Assembly (NCBI GenBank): GCA_947495425.1
Contig: CANLYR010000002.1
Coordinates: 186,001 to 250,000, forward strand
Direction of reading: 5' to 3'
Length of the DNA stretch: 64,000 bases
Source: an uncultured Aquimarina sp.
GTDB taxonomy: Bacteria; Bacteroidota; Bacteroidia; Flavobacteriales; Flavobacteriaceae
Shown: positions 19,280 to 28,767 of the stretch, piece after piece
Position numbering within the stretch: the stretch's first letter is position 1
Layout: the number at the start of each line of letters is the position of its first letter
Program-made: the position numbers and the translations under genes
The notes under the pieces: generated by a model
The model's input: only the letters and a program-made list of their open reading frames with translations
Told to the model about the DNA's origin: nothing
The model's database searches: none

Positions 19280-19317
19280 GTATAAAAAAACGAGATAATT
19301 ATCTCGTTTTTTTATAC
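19280..19317. terminator. strong bidirectional intrinsic terminator
   Basis: A perfect 38-base palindrome with A7 before and T7 after the CGAGATAATTATCTCG core, so it can end transcription from both sides. It closes the sigma-54 unit and also faces the convergent gene at 19379-19852. Confidence 0.9.
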
Positions 19318-19378
19318 ACTATCACATTACCAAAAGACATTTCTTACACATAAGTAAAGAATAAAATTTCAAGAAACC

Positions 19379-19852
19379 TTACCTTTCTAGCACTTTACCA
19401 TATATACTATCCTTGGCTAGACCTTTTGAAAAACTTTCTTTTGTATACATATCCATAATCAAGTACACACTATTATTGATCAGTATATTTACTTGCTCAC
19501 ATTGCCAACTGATTTCTATATTTTCCTTCTTGAGATTTTTAATGTAACTATATTGATTAGCCAACGAAGCAGGCAAAGGAACTTCTTTCTTATTTTTAGT
19601 ATTATTTAGTAACTCAGTATTCAATGATTTCGGATTGGCTACAGCACATAGATATCCTTCAAAGTCAATACGCTCGTTATCTGGGCTTAGCATAGAAACC
19701 CATATAGAATAGTTATCTTCTTCAATAATCAGTGTTCTTCCTGTAATCGTGTTTGTAGCCGTTAAAAAGATATTATTTTTAATCGTTGCGGAGTTTTTTT
19801 TAGCACACGTAGAAAATAATCCGTCAAAAACGGATAAAAAAAGGGTTTTCAT
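19379..19852 (-). CDS. small lipoprotein-like hypothetical protein
   Basis: A 157-residue protein. The N-terminus MKTLFLSVFDGLFSTCAKK looks like a short lipoprotein signal with Cys16 as the lipidated residue. The rest is a polar, probably beta-rich domain (FLTATNTITGRTLIIEED, then ISWQCEQVNILINNS). I do not recognise a family. The terminator at 19280-19317 lies beyond its 3' end. A TAAGTTTG box on the minus strand (19953-19960) could drive it with a leader of about 94 bases. Confidence 0.65.
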   Translation of the reverse strand: MKTLFLSVFDGLFSTCAKKNSATIKNNIFLTATNTITGRTLIIEEDNYSIWVSMLSPDNERIDFEGYLCAVANPKSLNTELLNNTKNKKEVPLPASLANQYSYIKNLKKENIEISWQCEQVNILINNSVYLIMDMYTKESFSKGLAKDSIYGKVLER

Positions 19853-20151
19853 CTTGGGGACTTATTTTGGGGTTTTGATACTATATCAATACTACACTAT
19901 TATGGTAAAACCATTGATTCTATTGTTACTATTAATAGTATATTAATATTTGCAAACTTAAGTGTTTATTCATAAGACCAAAACAGGTATTTGCCTTATT
20001 ATGAAAGGGGTTTTTCCCCCCTTAATTAGAATTGATGAGTATTAATAACACCCTTCAAATAGTAAAATAAGAAAGAAGAACAACGTATTGTTATTTTTTC
20101 ATTCATAACAATAAAACACATCTATTTTCTGGCAAATTGTAATGCTAGTAC

Positions 20152-21138
20152 CTATGTAGAAAGTATATCAGAGATACGCAGTAATTCTTTATTAATGCCA
20201 TGATCTTCTTTTAAACCTTCATCAAAATTAGTTGTCCTAATCTCGTTATTTAATAATCCTACCATTACATTTTTTTCCCCGTCTAGTAATAACTCTACAG
20301 CTTTCACACAAAGCCTACTAGCCAAAGTTCTGTCAAAACAAGTAGGTGACCCTCCTCGTTGCATATGCCCTAATACAGTAACTCTTACATCATAGTCGGG
20401 TAAATTCTCAGTAACATAATCAGCAAGTTCATATACATTTTTCCCGATTTTATCTCCTTCGCTTACGACCACAATACTTGATGACTTACCTGATCGTTTG
20501 CTTCGCTTAAGAGATTCTAGAAGTCGATCAAGACCTAAATCTTCTTCAGGAATTAAAATTTCTTCTGCACCAGCTCCTACGCCGCTATTTAAAGCTATAA
20601 ACCCAGAATCTCGACCCATTACTTCTATAAAAAATAGTCGATCATGCGAACTTGCTGTATCTCTAATTTTATCTATCGCATCAATAACTGTATTAAGCGC
20701 TGTATCATATCCAATGGTAAAATTAGTTCCTGCGATGTCATTATCAATTGTTCCAGGCACACCAATCACAGGAATATCATATTCTTTACTAAAAATCTGA
20801 CCTCCTCTAAAGGTTCCATCACCACCAATGAGTATCATAGCATCAATTCCTGCTTCTTCAATACATGCTGCTGCTTTTTTTCTTCCTTCAGGTGTTCTAA
20901 AATCTTTAGAGCGTGCAGATTTTAGTATTGTCCCTCCACTACTAATAATATTACGTACACTCCTAGCTTTCAAAACACAATAATCACCATCAATCATGCC
21001 TTGAAAACCTCTATAAAATCCTATGCATTTTACATTATAATATGCACAAGCCCTTGCTACAGCACGAATAGCAGCATTCATCCCCGGAGAATCCCCTCCT
21101 GAGGTAATCACACCGATGGTTCTGATTTCTTTTGCCAT
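20152..21138 (-). CDS. pfkA: 6-phosphofructokinase (ATP-dependent)
   Basis: A 328-residue enzyme that phosphorylates fructose 6-phosphate in glycolysis. Diagnostic motifs are the nucleotide loop GGDSPG at residues 14-19, IGGDGTFRGG, the substrate loop GTIDND with its catalytic Asp, and MGRDSGFIA. GHMQRGGSP near residue 255 is also typical. Length is normal for bacterial PfkA. It stands alone between the small lipoprotein and TamB. Confidence 0.97.
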   Translation of the reverse strand: MAKEIRTIGVITSGGDSPGMNAAIRAVARACAYYNVKCIGFYRGFQGMIDGDYCVLKARSVRNIISSGGTILKSARSKDFRTPEGRKKAAACIEEAGIDAMILIGGDGTFRGGQIFSKEYDIPVIGVPGTIDNDIAGTNFTIGYDTALNTVIDAIDKIRDTASSHDRLFFIEVMGRDSGFIALNSGVGAGAEEILIPEEDLGLDRLLESLKRSKRSGKSSSIVVVSEGDKIGKNVYELADYVTENLPDYDVRVTVLGHMQRGGSPTCFDRTLASRLCVKAVELLLDGEKNVMVGLLNNEIRTTNFDEGLKEDHGINKELLRISDILST

Positions 21139-21222
21139 GTAATATTGTTATTTAGTTGGTAACTTTTAATTTGAATTATCTATAGGTTTAAATCCATTGA
21201 TAATGTAATAATGTTAAACAGG

Positions 21223-24200
21223 TTACTTATTTTTTTCCGTAAAGTTAATAAAATTCGAAGTTTCTATTTTTACGGTATCCCTAGGTTTAACAATAGAATC
21301 TTTTACTTTTTGAGGTTTAAAAATCTTTTTCCAAAGCTCATTGAAATTATCAAAATCTACTGAATATGATAAACCTAATCCTTGTTCGTATACCTGGTTT
21401 GCTGCCCCTATAAACTGAATATCATTTTCTCGATTAAAAATTTTACCCCGCAATGATCCGTCTTTATTAAAGAGATATTCTACCTCGACATCCCCCACCA
21501 CATTAGACTCGTTTACCCCGCCTATAGGAACACCTACTCTACCGTTAATAAGAATTCGATTATTAATTTGAGTAGAAAGTGTGAGACCAAATTGATCAGC
21601 ATTTTCCTGATCTAGCGTACGCACTCCTTGCACATAGTTTAATCCTACCTGAAACTTATCATCTTCATCGGAAAATATTCCGTTAAAAAGACTGGATGCT
21701 CTTTCGGCCACTAATCCACCAGTAAGTGCATTGGCATCAAAAGATCCACTATAAAACTGACCTGAAGACACGAGCGATATCGCCTGAAGCTCCTTATTGG
21801 ATTGATCATTAAGCTTGTAATCGAGTTCACTTTTTACTACAGAACTCAGATTTGGGTATTCAATATCAAAATTAATATTAGGTTGTATTAATTCGCCTTG
21901 AAGATCTACCACTACTTCTATAGGAATTTTTCGATTGATTGAAGAATTTTCGAGTAAGATGGCTGGATTTGCTTCAGTTGTATACACTGCACTCATATCC
22001 AGAACTGCTCTGGTTGGACTTCCATCCCAATTAATAGTACCCCCATCTCGCACTGTGAATAATTTTTCTACAAATGCACCATATCTAAAATTATAAGTTC
22101 CTTCATAGGCAACAAAATCTCCCCACATATTAAACTTACCATTGGTGTTAATCTCTATCAGTAATGTTCCTGCTCCTCTACCTTTTAATGAGCTTCCTGT
22201 ATTTTTATCAACTACAATTTCTACTTCAGCATTTTTATTTACATCCAATTCAAAGTTGAGCTCTAAACCTTTGATATCCTCCAAAATAATTTCTTTGCCT
22301 TCCAGTCGAGCACGTTTTTCTTCGGGGCTTAAAAAATGAATATATGAATTATCTCCTATCGATTCTGTATCATTAAGTGGAATTTTAAAAACTGTTCCTT
22401 GCTCTGTAGTTGCATTCACATCAATAACCAATTCATCTGTAGGCCCCTTTATTGTTGCCTCGCCACTAATAAAACCAGTACCGTAATACAAAGACTCTTC
22501 GTCTTCTTCTGTATCTAGAACTAACAACCTATCATTAGCAGTAAGCTCTAGCCCCATTATCCATTTTGAGAAACGTTTATGGGCAATAAATCCTCCTAAA
22601 ATTCCTCTGGTATTATATTTTGTATCTGTAATATTAATATTTTCAAAATCGAATTGTTGCTGGTTTAAAGTAACTCTTGAATTGTTGTCAAAATCAAAGT
22701 CTACATCTAGGTATGGTATAGTAAGTCCTGCCTTATTTAATTTTAACTCTCCATTAATCGCAGGGTTTTTATAGCTTCCAACAATTTTTGCATTTCCTGT
22801 AACAAATCCTCTTATATTGGATATCGTAACACCTCCTAACGCGCTAAACTCTGAAATATCAAATTCATCTAAAGCTACATCTACATTAATAGAAGGATTG
22901 TTTTTTGAGACATTTATAGAACCTAAGGCACTTAATGTTCTTTTATTATCATCATTGATAAGTCGTGTATTAACGTCATATTTAGTAAGGTTTTTATTAC
23001 CTTCTACATCAAGTCTAAGCTCTCCCAATACCTTTTTATTAATTGACAGATCATCTACGATAATTTTTGAACTCGGGAAATACTCTCCGTTTTCCTGTAA
23101 AATAGACAAATTCCCATCTACTCTACCTTCAAAGTCCAAGCTATCAATTCTGGGGGTTATTTTATTAAGGTCAACATCTGTAAACGTAGCTTTCAAATTT
23201 TTATAATCTTCACCCTCTGTAACTCCATCAATTTTAATCTCCTCATTCATATAATTGAGGACTATAGATTCTATATTTATAGTATTGAAATTGTTATCAA
23301 AAATAATTTTATTTGTATTTCTATTCTTTTCTCTATTAGCATACCAGGTATATCCTTTATAAGTGAAATCTGATTTCCTGAATCCTACAACAGAATTATT
23401 CTCTTTATTAATGGTATGATAGAACTCAAGATTAAAATCATCCTGATTATTTTTACCTCCTTTAAACTCTGAGTGCATGAAGAGCGTATCTTTCAACGTT
23501 ACATTAATCAGACTAAACTCAGATACGTCATAGTACTTAGAATCAATACTATCTATAGCAACATAGGTATTGAATAGCGGGTTCTTATTATCAATTTGTA
23601 TATCTACATCTTGCATGAAATTGTCAAAAGCTTGTATGAAAGGTGACTTGAAGGTAAATTTAAACTCAGATTCATTGCTTTCTACTTTTCCTTTGATAAT
23701 TGTATTGGGTGCAAATTGAATTTCAGGAAAAAACACATCTACTATCTTATTGTAGATTTTAAAATTAAATTCCATAAACTCATTATCTGTAATCTCAGTA
23801 GCTTCAAAATTAGTATATAGGCTACCTATCGAGTTTCTGAATAAATCATATACATTCTCAAACCTAAAAATACCTTTTACACTGCCTTCAACTATATCCG
23901 GACTATTGATAGTTATAGTTCTGACATTTTTGTCGTCAAAACTTGATGTGACATCAAAGTCTTCAAAATAGTAACTTGCATTTTGATTTGTATATAATGT
24001 TTTCGCAAAAGAAATCGTACCAAATACATCATTAATACCGGTTCCTTTCATATTCATATATACATCTCCATTAAAAATCGAAATACTATCTCTGGTAAAA
24101 ACATTTATCTTATTTAGATCAATATGATCTACATTGGCTACAAAGTCGTAGTTATGTATTTCTTCAGATAAATTTGCCTCACCATTAAACTTGAGCCTTA

Positions 24201-25743
24201 CATTAGGATCATCAGAAACTAAATTCCCATCAAATAGGCGATCTTTAAGATTACCTATTGCTTTTAGATTTGTGTAGGTATACCCATTGATTTCTAATGC
24301 GTTTATGTCTCCTTCAATCTTAGTATCAAGACTTTTAAGGGTAAAACCAGTTCCGTCTACATGAATATCAAAAGATGCATTTCCAATAGTTTTTCTACCT
24401 AGAAGTTGACCTACATTAAAATTATTAGAAATAACATTACCATTATATGTAGATTTTTCAAGATCATTAAGTTTTTCTAATAACACAAAAGCATTTATTT
24501 TGCCTAATTGCGAATAAAAATCCATATCGACATCTACCAATTTTCTTGTGACTATAGCATTACCGGTGCCTCGCACACTACCTAGCTGATATAATTGTCT
24601 GGGCAATGAATTTCCCAAAACTCTTGGCAATAGATTTATCAAGTCATAATAATTGGTTGTTACGTTTTTGAAGTCACCATCCAGTTGAAATTTTGATGCA
24701 TTAGAAACGGCATTCCTGATTCTAATATCACCCTTTATAATTGATCGATCTAAACCCGAAATATCAGCGTTAATGATCTTAAAATCATTCAATACGCCAT
24801 CTATGGACGTATTTTTTAGTCTGAGCATACGGTTTTTACCAAACTCCTTATAAAAAGGAATCAAATCGTTTGTAGACACGGCTGCCCTATCAAAACTTGC
24901 CTGAATAGTTACCTTATTCACAAAATCACTTAAACCTCCTTCTTCATAAGAAAATAAAATTTCTCCTTCAATTTTTGAATCTGGGGTTTCAATGCTGAGC
25001 TCTTGAAAAAGCATTTCTTCTGGCTTTATCGAAAAACAGGTTTGCAACCTAGAAATATGTAAACCTCTTTGATCTCTAAGAGCTAATGCTTCAACATTCA
25101 CATACACATCTGCCCCATCAACCATTAGGCTTTCAGCTTCGAGGACAATATCGTTGTACTGAATTACATTAGGATTATTAAGATTTTCATTTATAAAACT
25201 AAATTCCCCATGATCGAGAATGATATTTTCTGTGGTGAGAAGAAATTTTGTAGAAGAAGATTTTTTACCAGTTTCAAATTTTCTGACAAATGTCATCAGG
25301 TTATCACTTTCTTCACCCTTATAAATCTTCATATTAAAAATCAAATCCTGGATAGAAACGTCCCCAAGCTCAGGTTGCCGATTTGACACTTCTTTAATAT
25401 TAAATCCCGAAGTTTCTATACTTTTTGCGTACAAAAGTGTATCCCTATGATGATCTTTTACCAAAATATCTTTGAGACTTATATTTCCTGCATAAGTTAG
25501 GCCAATCTTCTCAATCTGTATATCAACATCATAGGTAGTATTAAGATATTCTGTTGCTTTGTTTCCTAAATAATTTTGAACCCCCGGAATAGAAAATATA
25601 ATTACCGCAAACGCAAAAAGGCATAAAAGAGTAAGAAATACTCTTAACAATATTTTCCTGAATTTTTTGATACGTTTTATTATTTTAACTTTGTTGACAA
25701 TATTAACAATTTCTATGCCCTTTTCCTCATAATGAATACACAA
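21223..25743 (-). CDS. tamB: translocation and assembly module protein TamB
   Basis: A 1506-residue protein with a basic N-terminus and one membrane helix at about residues 32-52, then a very long beta-strand region as in AsmA/TamB proteins. The C-terminal 400 residues, with KGRGAGTLLIEINTNGKF, YEGTYNFRYG and a final beta-rich tail, match the DUF490/TamB domain. TamB bridges the periplasm and serves outer-membrane protein insertion or lipid transfer. The only ATG for this frame (25741-25743) overlaps the divergent tsaD start by 12 bases; no alternative ATG is seen before the membrane helix. Confidence 0.93.
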   Translation of the reverse strand: MCIHYEEKGIEIVNIVNKVKIIKRIKKFRKILLRVFLTLLCLFAFAVIIFSIPGVQNYLGNKATEYLNTTYDVDIQIEKIGLTYAGNISLKDILVKDHHRDTLLYAKSIETSGFNIKEVSNRQPELGDVSIQDLIFNMKIYKGEESDNLMTFVRKFETGKKSSSTKFLLTTENIILDHGEFSFINENLNNPNVIQYNDIVLEAESLMVDGADVYVNVEALALRDQRGLHISRLQTCFSIKPEEMLFQELSIETPDSKIEGEILFSYEEGGLSDFVNKVTIQASFDRAAVSTNDLIPFYKEFGKNRMLRLKNTSIDGVLNDFKIINADISGLDRSIIKGDIRIRNAVSNASKFQLDGDFKNVTTNYYDLINLLPRVLGNSLPRQLYQLGSVRGTGNAIVTRKLVDVDMDFYSQLGKINAFVLLEKLNDLEKSTYNGNVISNNFNVGQLLGRKTIGNASFDIHVDGTGFTLKSLDTKIEGDINALEINGYTYTNLKAIGNLKDRLFDGNLVSDDPNVRLKFNGEANLSEEIHNYDFVANVDHIDLNKINVFTRDSISIFNGDVYMNMKGTGINDVFGTISFAKTLYTNQNASYYFEDFDVTSSFDDKNVRTITINSPDIVEGSVKGIFRFENVYDLFRNSIGSLYTNFEATEITDNEFMEFNFKIYNKIVDVFFPEIQFAPNTIIKGKVESNESEFKFTFKSPFIQAFDNFMQDVDIQIDNKNPLFNTYVAIDSIDSKYYDVSEFSLINVTLKDTLFMHSEFKGGKNNQDDFNLEFYHTINKENNSVVGFRKSDFTYKGYTWYANREKNRNTNKIIFDNNFNTINIESIVLNYMNEEIKIDGVTEGEDYKNLKATFTDVDLNKITPRIDSLDFEGRVDGNLSILQENGEYFPSSKIIVDDLSINKKVLGELRLDVEGNKNLTKYDVNTRLINDDNKRTLSALGSINVSKNNPSINVDVALDEFDISEFSALGGVTISNIRGFVTGNAKIVGSYKNPAINGELKLNKAGLTIPYLDVDFDFDNNSRVTLNQQQFDFENINITDTKYNTRGILGGFIAHKRFSKWIMGLELTANDRLLVLDTEEDEESLYYGTGFISGEATIKGPTDELVIDVNATTEQGTVFKIPLNDTESIGDNSYIHFLSPEEKRARLEGKEIILEDIKGLELNFELDVNKNAEVEIVVDKNTGSSLKGRGAGTLLIEINTNGKFNMWGDFVAYEGTYNFRYGAFVEKLFTVRDGGTINWDGSPTRAVLDMSAVYTTEANPAILLENSSINRKIPIEVVVDLQGELIQPNINFDIEYPNLSSVVKSELDYKLNDQSNKELQAISLVSSGQFYSGSFDANALTGGLVAERASSLFNGIFSDEDDKFQVGLNYVQGVRTLDQENADQFGLTLSTQINNRILINGRVGVPIGGVNESNVVGDVEVEYLFNKDGSLRGKIFNRENDIQFIGAANQVYEQGLGLSYSVDFDNFNELWKKIFKPQKVKDSIVKPRDTVKIETSNFINFTEKNK
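25686..25693 (+). promoter_or_regulatory. Bacteroidota -7 promoter box for tsaD
   Basis: TAACTTTG, 38 bases before the tsaD ATG. A TTTG (25666-25669) lies 16 bases upstream as a possible -33 element. The box falls inside the first codons of tamB on the opposite strand. Confidence 0.55.
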
Positions 25744-26754
25744 AAAATTTACATTCTTGGCATTGAATCTTCATGCGACGATACATCTGCGGCTATTGTA
25801 TGCAACGGAAAAGTTTTATCAAATGTTGTGGCGTCACAAAAAATACACGAACAATATGGCGGTGTAGTACCAGAACTAGCTTCAAGAGCACACCAGCAGA
25901 ATATTGTTCCGGTTATAGATCAGGCAATAAAGCAAGCTAATATTACAAAACAAGATATAAGCGCAATTGCATTTACTCGTGGTCCTGGATTAATGGGATC
26001 ATTATTGGTAGGAACGTCATTTGCTAAATCTTTGGCACTAGCCTTAGAAATCCCTTTGATAGATGTTAACCATATGCAGGCACATATACTGGCGCATTTT
26101 ATCGAAGAAGAAGAGTTCGAAACACCCGAGTTTCCGTTTTTGGCAATGACAATTAGTGGTGGTCATACACAGATTGTGACTGTCGCTGATCATTTTGATA
26201 TGGAAGTTATTGGCGAAACCATAGATGATGCTGTGGGAGAAGCCTTTGATAAAAGTGCCAAAATACTTGGATTACCTTATCCTGGTGGACCATTAATCGA
26301 TAAATATGCCAAACTAGGAAATCCAAAAGCGTTTCCGTTTCCTAAACCAAAAGTAGGCGATCTTAATTTTAGTTTCAGCGGACTCAAGACCTCAGTACTC
26401 TATTTTATTCAAAAAAAGGTAAAAGAAAACCCTAACTTTATTGAAGAAAACCTAAATGATATTTGTGCTTCGCTTCAATACACAATTGTCAATATTCTTG
26501 TTAATAAGTTAAAAAAAGCATCAAAACAAACGGGGATCAAGAGTATAGCCATTGGTGGTGGCGTTTCGGCAAATTCTGGAATTAGAAAGGCCTTAAAAGA
26601 AGGAGAGCAAAAATACGGATGGAAAACATTTGTTCCAAAATTCGAATATACCACAGACAATGCAGCTATGATTGCCATTGTAGGCTATTTGAAATACTTA
26701 AAAAAAGATTTTACGGATATGAGTGTAGTAGCCAAAGCTCGGGTTAAATTCTAA
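25732..26754 (+). CDS. tsaD: tRNA N6-adenosine threonylcarbamoyltransferase
   Basis: A 340-residue member of the Kae1/TsaD family, which transfers threonylcarbamoyl to A37 of ANN-decoding tRNAs. Visible are ILGIESSCDDTS at the N-terminus, the metal-binding HMQAH, TISGGHTQ, and SFSGLKTSV. The start is well placed for the family. It diverges from tamB with a 12-base overlap of the two coding regions. Confidence 0.97.
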   Translation: MNTQKIYILGIESSCDDTSAAIVCNGKVLSNVVASQKIHEQYGGVVPELASRAHQQNIVPVIDQAIKQANITKQDISAIAFTRGPGLMGSLLVGTSFAKSLALALEIPLIDVNHMQAHILAHFIEEEEFETPEFPFLAMTISGGHTQIVTVADHFDMEVIGETIDDAVGEAFDKSAKILGLPYPGGPLIDKYAKLGNPKAFPFPKPKVGDLNFSFSGLKTSVLYFIQKKVKENPNFIEENLNDICASLQYTIVNILVNKLKKASKQTGIKSIAIGGGVSANSGIRKALKEGEQKYGWKTFVPKFEYTTDNAAMIAIVGYLKYLKKDFTDMSVVAKARVKF

Positions 26755-26760
26755 TTGGTT

Positions 26761-26795
26761 GATAGCTGATAGTTGATAATTGATAGTTGATAGTT
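26761..26795. repeat. 5-copy GATAGTT heptamer tandem repeat
   Basis: Five units of seven bases start six bases after the tsaD stop: GATAGCT, GATAGTT, GATAATT, GATAGTT, GATAGTT. Two units carry one change each, so the array is older than the perfect one at 31109. Confidence 0.85.
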
Positions 26796-26905
26796 AATGT
26801 AAATTATTGCTATTTTTTTTTAACCACTTCATTGAAAAATGGTCAAATATTAGATATATTTAATCACATGCATAATATAAATTCTTTGATTCTAAAATAC
26901 CTTCT

Positions 26906-26913
26906 TAACTTTG
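26906..26913 (+). promoter_or_regulatory. Bacteroidota -7 promoter box for rsmE
   Basis: TAACTTTG, a match to TAnnTTTG, 44 bases before the ATG at 26957. Confidence 0.5.
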
Positions 26914-26956
26914 ATTCTTTTAACTATTTTTTACTGATTACTCAATACTTCCTAAA

Positions 26957-27682
26957 ATGCAATTATTTTATAACAGCGCCTTAAGTACATCTAGTACCGA
27001 AATAAAATTCTCTAGAGAAGAAAGCAAGCATATTGCCAAAGTATTGCGCAAAAAAGAAGGAGATATATTACACATTACTAACGGTAAAGGAATTTTGTTT
27101 ACTGCCAACATAACATTTGCTAACCCATCGCAATGTATCGCGGTCATTGACTCATTAGTAAGGCAAAAAGACAAGGCATATAAATTACATCTAGCTGTAG
27201 CGCCTACCAAAATGAATGACAGATACGAGTGGTTTCTAGAAAAAGCTACAGAAATTGGTATTGATGAAATAACTCCTGTTATTTGTGATCATAGTGAGAG
27301 AAAAGTAGTCAAAAATGAACGTTTTGAACGTATTATACAAAGTGCTATGAAACAATCTTTGCAATTGTATTTACCAAAACTAAATCCTGTTATTTCATTT
27401 TCAGATTTTATAACGCAAAAAAATCATAATCAACTATTTATAGCACATTGTGAAGAGACCAATAAACAATCTTTAAAAAATGTGCTGCAACCTAAATTTG
27501 ATACAACTATTCTTATCGGACCCGAAGGTGATTTCTCTACTAAGGAAATTGAATTGGCAGTAGCCTCTGGTTATATTCCTGTTACCTTAGGTGAAACTAG
27601 ATTACGAACAGAAACTGCTGCTATGGTAGCAGTGCATAGTGTTGCATTTATGAATTCTTATTGCCGCCAGAGAAATATTTAG
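26957..27682 (+). CDS. rsmE: 16S rRNA (uracil(1498)-N(3))-methyltransferase
   Basis: A 241-residue SPOUT-class methyltransferase. The N-terminal PUA-like part (HIAKVLRKKEGD) is followed by the knot domain with LIGPEGDFS and LGETRLRTETAAM, the signature of RsmE. It modifies U1498 in the decoding region of 16S rRNA. It has its own -7 box 44 bases upstream and follows tsaD in the same direction. Confidence 0.96.
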   Translation: MQLFYNSALSTSSTEIKFSREESKHIAKVLRKKEGDILHITNGKGILFTANITFANPSQCIAVIDSLVRQKDKAYKLHLAVAPTKMNDRYEWFLEKATEIGIDEITPVICDHSERKVVKNERFERIIQSAMKQSLQLYLPKLNPVISFSDFITQKNHNQLFIAHCEETNKQSLKNVLQPKFDTTILIGPEGDFSTKEIELAVASGYIPVTLGETRLRTETAAMVAVHSVAFMNSYCRQRNI

Positions 27683-27723
27683 ATTAAGACCAGTTTTGTT
27701 GTATAAAAGTATATTGCTACACA

Positions 27724-28269
27724 TTATGTTGTTGGAAGTCCCGTTTCAAAATTATCAATACTCTTAGTGTTCTTTTCTTTACGATACATCTCTAATTTAT
27801 CCTCCCCCTGTTTTTCTGCCCAGGATTGAAGTTGTGTTCTTTCCTCTTTAAAATCCATGAATGGAACCGCAAAACCACAAGAAGTTTGTACCGTTTCGAC
27901 TTGCATTTCAAAAATCTGCCGTGAACCCGCAATTTTAGGAAATAAATGTATGTATTGACCAAATTGTTCATCCCGTTCATGATATATTTCAGAAGTTCCA
28001 TAAAGTCTTAGAATAAGAGGTTTCCCCTCAAAAGCACAAAACATAATAGTCATGCGGTTATTCTTCAATATATGGGCCGCAGTCTCATTACCACTACCAG
28101 TAAGATTAAGCCAAATGATTTTGTTTGGTTCTAATACCCGCAAGGTATCCATTCCCTTTGGAGAAACATTTACCCTCCCTTCATCGGCAGTTGTACCAAC
28201 AAAAAATATCTTTTGATTCTCTATAAATTCTTTTATTTCGGGAGCTATCGCTTTAAATAATTTTGCCAT
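27724..28269 (-). CDS. pyridoxamine 5'-phosphate oxidase family protein
   Basis: A 181-residue protein with the split-barrel FMN-binding fold of the PNPOx superfamily. Supporting stretches are FFVGTTADEGRVNVSPKGMD, IIWLNLTGSGNETAAHI, MTIMFCAFEGKP and RLYGTSEI. This branch is a stand-alone flavoprotein rather than PdxH itself, and its substrate is unknown. It converges on rsmE. Confidence 0.9.
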   Translation of the reverse strand: MAKLFKAIAPEIKEFIENQKIFFVGTTADEGRVNVSPKGMDTLRVLEPNKIIWLNLTGSGNETAAHILKNNRMTIMFCAFEGKPLILRLYGTSEIYHERDEQFGQYIHLFPKIAGSRQIFEMQVETVQTSCGFAVPFMDFKEERTQLQSWAEKQGEDKLEMYRKEKNTKSIDNFETGLPTT

Positions 28270-28767
28270 ACTATGTTACCAATTAAATAATGAATCATAA
28301 GTCTGCAAGTTGAAATTGCAGCCAAAACCTATATAAAGATATACTATTGATTTTGATGGCATACTATAGCATTATAAAAAATACATAACGCCAAGTAATC
28401 AAGTATCCACGAATATTAGTCATCAACTATAAATTACAAACTTTAAAATACTTAATTATGAATTCGAACACAAAAGTCAATTCGAGCGCCGTCGAAACCT
28501 GTTTTCTATAGACGAATAGTTCTCGACTGCGCTCGAAAAGACAATAGTGATTATTATAAAATCCATATTAGCACGTATTTAGCTACTAACCTCTATAAAC
28601 TTTTTTCAATTCGCTTTAGTATGTTTTTTTACTCGATTTTTACTTTTTTTTACCTCATAATGCAACTATGAAATGTAAAAACTCTTTAATTGATCAAAAA
28701 ATAACTATTTTTCGCCTGAATCAAAAAAGTTTAAATCACTTCTTAGTATTTTTAGGCTTTATTTTAG
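28270..28767. other. gene-free 498-base stretch with an inverted repeat
   Basis: No supported ORF. It contains an imperfect inverted repeat with arms TTCGAGCGCCGTCGA (28481-28495) and TCGACTGCGCTCGAA (28523-28537), 14 of 15 pairs, with a loop of 27 bases. The rest is AT-rich without a name. Confidence 0.6.
28481..28537. repeat. REP-like inverted repeat, GC-rich arms
   Basis: Two 15-base arms pair with one mismatch around a 27-base loop. The arms are much richer in G and C than the surroundings. The form resembles extragenic palindromes scattered in flavobacterial genomes. Only one copy is seen in this window. Confidence 0.6.
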
